Source: Vibrio maritimus
Lineage (GTDB): Bacteria > Pseudomonadota > Gammaproteobacteria > Enterobacterales > Vibrionaceae
Length of the DNA stretch: 64,000 bases
Reading direction: 5' to 3'
Assembly (NCBI RefSeq): GCF_021441885.1
Contig: NZ_CP090438.1
Location: forward strand, 2,232,001-2,296,000
This document shows positions 59,491-64,000 of this stretch, piece after piece. The position numbers were made by a program, and so were the translations under genes. The first letter of the stretch is position 1; the number at the start of each line of letters is the position of its first letter. Under the pieces are notes generated by a model. That model was not told the DNA's origin. It saw nothing but the letters and a program-made list of their open reading frames with translations, and ran no database searches.

Positions 59491-61869
59491 TTGGACATTC
59501 ATCAAGGCTTCTTGTTAACCCGCCAAGCGAGAGACTCTCGTTCAGGTCCACAGATAGAGCTGTGGCTCTCTACCCCACAAGGTCCTGCACAAGTACTCAT
59601 AGAGGGGCAAAAACCCGTATTTTTCGTACCTACCGCGACTATAGAGTTAGTGCATAGCGCGGCTAAAGAAGCAGGTCTCGCGATCACGGTCAACGACGTT
59701 GAAATGACAAGCTTCGATGGTCAAACCCTTGCTGCGGTATATAGCAACTCGATAGCGGCCGCGCGTCAGCTCAACGACAAGCTTAATTCTCTTGATGTCT
59801 TAGTATTAGAGGCAGACATAAAACTCGCTGATCGCTTTCTTATGGAGCGTTTTATTCAGGGAAGCTTAGCCGTTGCTGGCAAGAGCGAAGTGGTCAACTC
59901 GGGGCTCCCTAATCAGTTTTTGAGGATCACCGATGCCAAGTGTAAGGCACATGACTATCAGCCTGATCTCAACGTAGTTTCTCTCGATATCGAGTGCTCA
60001 GAAAAAGGCGTACTTTATTCAATCGGTCTCGACAGCCCAAAAGACAGCAGAGTGATCATGATCGGCGAGCCGCAAGCTTGCGACACCCCCACACAATGGG
60101 TCAGTGATGAAAAATCCCTACTGCTGGCCCTCAATGACTGGTTTCAAGCTTTCGACCCGGATGTTGTCGTTGGTTGGAGCGTAATAGACTTCGATTTTAA
60201 GCTGTTAAACAAACGTGCCGAGTTCAACAACGTGGTGCTGTCACTTGGCAGGAATAGCCAGAAAATCTATTTTCGCACCTTACCGTCGAGTCAACAGAGT
60301 TTTATCACCATACCCGGTAGAGTGGTGTTGGATGGGATTGATACGCTCAAAACAGCGACCTATAACTTTCGTTCTTGGTCACTCGAATCTGTATCACGTG
60401 AGTTATTAGGCGAAGGCAAAGCAATACATAACGTGCACGACCGTATGGATGAAATCAATTCGATGTTCCGTCGTGATAAACCGTCTCTTGCTAAGTACAA
60501 CTTGCAAGACTGTGTGCTCGTAAACCGGATCTTTGACCATACTCATTTACTTCAATTTGCTATCGAGCGCACCAAGCTGACTGGTGTGGAGCTGGACCGC
60601 GTTGGAGGCTCAGTCGCGGCGTTCACCAATCTTTATTTGCCAAGGTTACACCGAGCTCATTATGCCGCCCCCAACCTTCACCCAGAAAACTGGGTTGCCA
60701 GCCCTGGCGGTTATGTCATGGATTCCATTCCCGGCTTGTATGATTCGGTGCTGGTTTTAGATTTCAAAAGCCTTTATCCATCGATTATTCGCTCTTTTCT
60801 CATTGACCCTATGGGACTGATTGAGGGGCTAAAGCAAGAAATAGGCAAAAATAAAGACCAAGCCGTCGCAGGATTTCGAGGTGGTCAATTCCACCGTACG
60901 CAGCATTTTCTTCCGAATTTGATCCAAGATTTATGGAAAGCGCGCGACGTTGCAAAAATCAACAATGAAAAGGCATTCTCGCAAGCCATTAAGATCATAA
61001 TGAACTCGTTTTACGGCGTTCTGGGTTCCTCAGGCTGCCGCTTTTTTGATACTCGACTCGCCTCCTCTATCACCATGCGTGGTCACGAGATCATGAAAAC
61101 CACAAAGAAGCTGATTGAAGCCCAAGGCTACCAAGTGATTTATGGCGATACCGATTCGACGTTTGTCTCTCTAAATGGAGCGTTCACACCTGAAGAAGCC
61201 GATAAGGTAGGTAACGACTTGGTCACGTCTATCAATCAATGGTGGACCGAGCATCTAGAGCAGGAATACCAGCTAACCTCAATTCTTGAGCTCGAATACG
61301 AAACCCATTATCAGCGCTTTTTAATGCCAACAATACGTGGCTCAGAGACTGGCTCGAAGAAGCGATATGCCGGCCTTATCGGACAAGGTAGCAACGAAAG
61401 GCTTATTTTCAAAGGGCTTGAAAGTGCCAGAACCGACTGGACAGCCTTATCGCAAGAGTTCCAGCAGACACTCTACATGATGGTGTTTAAGCATCAAGAT
61501 CCGACGGATTACGTTCGTGAGTTTGTCGAATCAACACTAAGAGGCGAGCACGATGAGCAGTTGATTTATCAAAAACGGCTTCGTAGAAAGTTGCATGAAT
61601 ATCAAAAGAACGTTCCGCCTCAGGTTAGAGCAGCAAGAATGGCGGATGAGATTAATCAGCAGTTAGGGCGTCCTTTACAGTACCAGAACCGAGGTCGTAT
61701 TGAATATGTGATTACGGTTAATGGACCTGAACCAAAAGAGTATCAGCGCTCCCCTATCGACTATCAACACTATATTGATAAGCAGCTACGACCTGTGGCA
61801 GAAGCCATCCTGCCATTTATCGGAATGAACTTCGATGATTTAAGTGCGCCTCAAATGGGGTTGTTCTAG
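59491..61869 (+). CDS. polB: DNA polymerase II
   Basis: Family B polymerase with 3'-5' exonuclease, used in repair and replication restart. I favour the TTG at 59491 (AGGA upstream), giving 792 aa and an N-terminus DIHQGFLLTRQARD that aligns with E. coli (783 aa); the TTG at 59428 would add 21 residues. Exonuclease motif I is VVSLDIECSEKG. Polymerase motifs are in order: SLYPSIIRSFLIDP, KIIMNSFYGVLG, and YGDTDSTFV. The protein ends QMGLF, like the beta-clamp-binding QLGLF tail in E. coli. Confidence 0.94.
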   Translation: MDIHQGFLLTRQARDSRSGPQIELWLSTPQGPAQVLIEGQKPVFFVPTATIELVHSAAKEAGLAITVNDVEMTSFDGQTLAAVYSNSIAAARQLNDKLNSLDVLVLEADIKLADRFLMERFIQGSLAVAGKSEVVNSGLPNQFLRITDAKCKAHDYQPDLNVVSLDIECSEKGVLYSIGLDSPKDSRVIMIGEPQACDTPTQWVSDEKSLLLALNDWFQAFDPDVVVGWSVIDFDFKLLNKRAEFNNVVLSLGRNSQKIYFRTLPSSQQSFITIPGRVVLDGIDTLKTATYNFRSWSLESVSRELLGEGKAIHNVHDRMDEINSMFRRDKPSLAKYNLQDCVLVNRIFDHTHLLQFAIERTKLTGVELDRVGGSVAAFTNLYLPRLHRAHYAAPNLHPENWVASPGGYVMDSIPGLYDSVLVLDFKSLYPSIIRSFLIDPMGLIEGLKQEIGKNKDQAVAGFRGGQFHRTQHFLPNLIQDLWKARDVAKINNEKAFSQAIKIIMNSFYGVLGSSGCRFFDTRLASSITMRGHEIMKTTKKLIEAQGYQVIYGDTDSTFVSLNGAFTPEEADKVGNDLVTSINQWWTEHLEQEYQLTSILELEYETHYQRFLMPTIRGSETGSKKRYAGLIGQGSNERLIFKGLESARTDWTALSQEFQQTLYMMVFKHQDPTDYVREFVESTLRGEHDEQLIYQKRLRRKLHEYQKNVPPQVRAARMADEINQQLGRPLQYQNRGRIEYVITVNGPEPKEYQRSPIDYQHYIDKQLRPVAEAILPFIGMNFDDLSAPQMGLF

Positions 61870-61930
61870 CGAAAGACCATGGAGCCGAAGAATAACGAAA
61901 GCGACTAATAGCTGGAAGCCTAGGCCTTGC

Positions 61931-62698
61931 TTAACCTATCTTAAACTCCGTTTTTTGATATTCCTTCACAAGCCATGGTGCAAAGTCATCAAGCAGACCA
62001 ACAACAGAGCGTTTCGGGATCACTCGCTGCCCTAACAATATTCCAAGACGCTCTATCGTCTGTTGTCGCTCAGGATAATAATCGAGAAACGCTCGGCCAC
62101 TTTCTAGAGGATCGTCCAGCCAACGTTTGGTTTTATGCAATACCAGACCATATGCAGCGCGAAGTAATTTTTTTGCTAACTGTCGCTGCGCGCTCAATTG
62201 TGATTGGGCGTCTTCCGCTAGAGCGACTTCTCTTCTCAGAATGGCAGCGCTCTGTTCAATATCCATATTCCACTGCTTGGCAATTTCCCAACTAGGTACA
62301 TAGTGACCAAAGCACTCGGATAAGTCCTCACCATAAACGTTGGTGCAACATTGCTTGAGCAAGAAGCCCCAGGTGAACAACGCCGACAACGACGCCACCT
62401 CGCTGACCAGCGCAGTGCGTACAGCTAGCCCTTTCACAAACGGAAAATCTTTCTGAAATCGCCAATTGATGGAGTTAAATAATGACTTTTGACCCGCTGC
62501 TAACGGTCTTTGCGTGACCAGCACCACATCAAGGTTCGAGACATTGGGGATGGCATTACCATTTGCCACCGACCCGTAGATATAGACACTGTGCAGATTG
62601 TCTTTCAAGCCTGATTTTAGGCAAGCGATAAGATCTTCAACAACAGGAACATAAGTGGGCTGAGGGATAAGCTGATTGATTGGCGACTGGATTGGCAC
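61931..62698 (-). CDS. Nucleotidyltransferase-domain protein
   Basis: 255 aa if started at the GTG ending at 62698; the ORF stays open to a TTG at 62785 and neither start has a strong ribosome site. The nucleotidyltransferase fold begins YIYGSVANGNAIPN with the GS motif of the Pol-beta superfamily. The acid motif reads SNLDVVLV, with Asn where Asp is usual in D-x-D, so catalysis may be lost or rely on one Asp. The rest is helical with many positive residues. Divergent from efpL. Function unknown. Confidence 0.7.
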   Translation of the reverse strand: MPIQSPINQLIPQPTYVPVVEDLIACLKSGLKDNLHSVYIYGSVANGNAIPNVSNLDVVLVTQRPLAAGQKSLFNSINWRFQKDFPFVKGLAVRTALVSEVASLSALFTWGFLLKQCCTNVYGEDLSECFGHYVPSWEIAKQWNMDIEQSAAILRREVALAEDAQSQLSAQRQLAKKLLRAAYGLVLHKTKRWLDDPLESGRAFLDYYPERQQTIERLGILLGQRVIPKRSVVGLLDDFAPWLVKEYQKTEFKIG

Positions 62699-62857
62699 GT
62701 GGTTACTTTGCAGCGTTGAACATGTCCCTATTCTACGATTGGCTAATTTGGGATTCAACGTTGATTTGTGGCAGGTGAGACACAATTCCCTTCTTGAGCA
62801 AACCTAGATTTCGAACGTATAATTGACTGTCTATACAAAAAACGAAGGAAATATTCC

Positions 62858-63424
62858 ATGCCTAAGGCAAGTGAGCTTAAAAAAGGTTTTGCGATTGAGT
62901 CAAATGGCAAAACGTTGCTAATCAAAGATATCGAAGTCACCACTCCGGGTGGCCGTGGCGGCGCTAAGATCTACAAGCTACGTTGTACTGATTTGGCAAC
63001 AGGCTCTAGAGTTGATGAGCGTTTCAAATCAGATGACACTCTTGAAACGGTAGAAATGAACAAGCGAAACGTAACTTTCTCTTACGTTGACGGCGATGAG
63101 TACATCTTCATGGATAACGAAGACTACAGCCAGTTCACATTCAAGCACGATGAAATCGAAGATGATCTACTGTTCATCAACGAAGACACGCAAGGTGTTC
63201 AAGTTATCCTAGTGAACGGCAGCGCGGTTGGCCTTGAGCTACCATCGTCTGTTGAGCTAGTGATCGAAGAGACAGACCCTTCAATCAAAGGGGCTTCAGC
63301 GTCTGCGCGTACTAAGCCAGCTCGTCTATCAACAGGCCTGACTGTTCAAGTACCTGAGTACATTGCACAGGGTGACCGCGTAGTGATCAACACTGCAGAA
63401 CGCAAATACATGAACCGAGCGTAA
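62858..63424 (+). CDS. efpL: EF-P-like protein EfpL (YeiP)
   Basis: Three-domain translation factor that helps ribosomes at proline stretches and other stall motifs, 188 aa. KOW-like domain 1 (about 1-65) carries the active loop TPGGRGGAKIYK, with Arg at the tip, where EfpL differs from lysylated EF-P. C-terminal domains are conserved with E. coli YeiP: GASASARTKPARLSTGL and VPEYIAQGDRVVI. Start has GGAA upstream. Three bases separate it from the DNA-mimic gene. Confidence 0.95.
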   Translation: MPKASELKKGFAIESNGKTLLIKDIEVTTPGGRGGAKIYKLRCTDLATGSRVDERFKSDDTLETVEMNKRNVTFSYVDGDEYIFMDNEDYSQFTFKHDEIEDDLLFINEDTQGVQVILVNGSAVGLELPSSVELVIEETDPSIKGASASARTKPARLSTGLTVQVPEYIAQGDRVVINTAERKYMNRA

Positions 63425-63427
63425 GTT

Positions 63428-63745
63428 ATGTCAGAACTCATTTCATACGATGACGTGATCGAAGCGGCGTACGATATCTTCCTAGAAATGGCGCCTGATA
63501 ACCTTGAGGCTGCTGACGTAATCTTATTCACCGCACAGTTCGATGATCGCGGCGCTGCTGAGATTGTCGAGACGGGCGCTGATTGGGTGGAGCATGTTGG
63601 CTTTGAGGTTGATGAAAGCTATGCGGAAGTTCGCATTGGCCTAGTAAACGAAGAAGACGATGTGATGGATGATGTGTTCGCGCGCTTACTTGTGAGCCGT
63701 GATCCTGACAATAAGTTCTGCCACATTCTTTGGAAGCGCGATTAG
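63428..63745 (+). CDS. HI1450/YciU-family dsDNA-mimic protein
   Basis: 105-aa strongly acidic protein. Matches the DUF440 family: EAAYDIFLEMAPDNLEAADVILF, FDDRGAAEIVE and DWVEHVGFEVDESYAEVRIG, with about 30 acidic residues that imitate DNA charge. Homologues bind HU or other DNA-binding proteins. Co-transcribed with efpL, followed by a terminator. Confidence 0.9.
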   Translation: MSELISYDDVIEAAYDIFLEMAPDNLEAADVILFTAQFDDRGAAEIVETGADWVEHVGFEVDESYAEVRIGLVNEEDDVMDDVFARLLVSRDPDNKFCHILWKRD

Positions 63746-63763
63746 CGTCAAACCAAATCGAAC

Positions 63764-63789
63764 AAAGCCCAGCATCGCTGGGCTTTTTG
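63764..63789. terminator. Bidirectional terminator
   Basis: AAAGCCCAGC-ATC-GCTGGGCTTTTTG stem with T run, between the convergent YciU-type and PAP2 genes. Confidence 0.85.
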
Positions 63790-63795
63790 TTGTCA

Positions 63796-64000
63796 TCACC
63801 AAACGTACGTTACAGACATGCCTGCTCCGCGTGAACCCGCATACGGAGTTAAATGAACGTTTTCATCAAGCTTATCGGTAAACAGCCAACCGGTGAACAC
63901 ACCAATTGCGGCGCCTGCTGCTACATCACGCCAATAGTGCTTATCCGCTTGAACGCGCCCGACGCCGACAAGTGCTGCTACCCCGTATGCGGGAAGGCCT
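63796..64000 (-). CDS. PAP2-family phosphatase, C-terminal part (5' end outside window)
   Basis: Partial gene read on the minus strand; the stop codon TGA is at 63796-63798 and the frame runs open to the window edge. The visible 67 residues include GRVQADKHYWRDVAAGAAIG, the third PAP2 motif (SR-x5-H-x3-D) with its catalytic His and Asp, followed by a hydrophobic segment GVFTGWLFTDK. Probably a membrane or periplasmic lipid phosphatase. Confidence 0.8.
   Translation of the reverse strand, partial: GLPAYGVAALVGVGRVQADKHYWRDVAAGAAIGVFTGWLFTDKLDENVHLTPYAGSRGAGMSVTYVW

Overview
The window comes from a marine gammaproteobacterium of the Vibrionaceae, almost certainly a Vibrio. The support is gene content and order: a norspermidine pathway (fused diaminobutyrate aminotransferase/decarboxylase, carboxynorspermidine synthase, NspC), a CosR-like MarR regulator beside a BCCT carrier, the varA-uvrC-pgsA-tRNA block, EfpL, DNA polymerase II and a secreted PL7 alginate lyase. 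The species cannot be fixed from sequence reading alone. Most of the window looks like ordinary chromosome with accessory clusters; no prophage, insertion sequence, integron or CRISPR array was seen.

Layout. 1-7.4 kb: the end of asnS, a small unknown protein, a modular alginate lyase, aspartate aminotransferase, and a pair formed by a cNMP/CBS/nucleotidyltransferase protein and a DnaQ-like exonuclease. 7.4-12.8 kb: a chemoreceptor, a hexapeptide acetyltransferase, and an osmolyte module (BCCT carrier plus CosR-like regulator). 13.0-18.2 kb: a Cache-domain histidine kinase and NarL-type response regulator next to a TRAP transporter (P, Q, M), with a 7-2-7 TACGTAG dyad upstream of dctP that suits a NarL-family regulator. 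18.5-22.3 kb: a small basic winged-helix-like protein, a DUF2982 protein, GloC and an L,D-transpeptidase. 22.4-27.3 kb: an iron-linked cluster (imelysin, di-heme DUF1111 protein, imelysin lipoprotein, DUF1513 protein) behind a Fur-box-like site. 27.4-30.6 kb: ribA, a short unlisted ORF, a WbuC-type cupin and dbpA. 30.6-35.8 kb: a complete DMSO reductase operon (dmsABC, a DmsD-type chaperone, a NapF-type ferredoxin). 36.1-38.0 kb: a LysR regulator, a glutathione S-transferase and a Trp-rich protein.

38.2-44.1 kb is the most system-like part: one tight operon encoding an ABC ATPase, a MacB-type permease, a LolA-like periplasmic protein, an outer-membrane barrel candidate, and a LytS/LytTR two-component pair. 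Directly upstream is a ladder of LytTR-consensus half-sites in 10-bp phase. It reads as a self-regulated cell-envelope export or sorting system.

44.1-48.0 kb holds a LysR/DJ-1 divergent pair and DUF3179, DUF1499 and DUF1439 envelope proteins. 48.1-54.0 kb is the norspermidine operon, with a leader that carries two well-placed short ORFs. 54.1-59.0 kb holds riboflavin synthase, a four-tRNA operon (Cys-Gly-Leu-Gly) with an apparent decayed fifth unit, pgsA, uvrC and varA. 59.4-64 kb holds polB, a nucleotidyltransferase, efpL, a YciU-type DNA-mimic protein and the end of a PAP2 phosphatase. Palindromic REP/BIME-like repeats occur at about 7.4, 13.0 and 49.4 kb.
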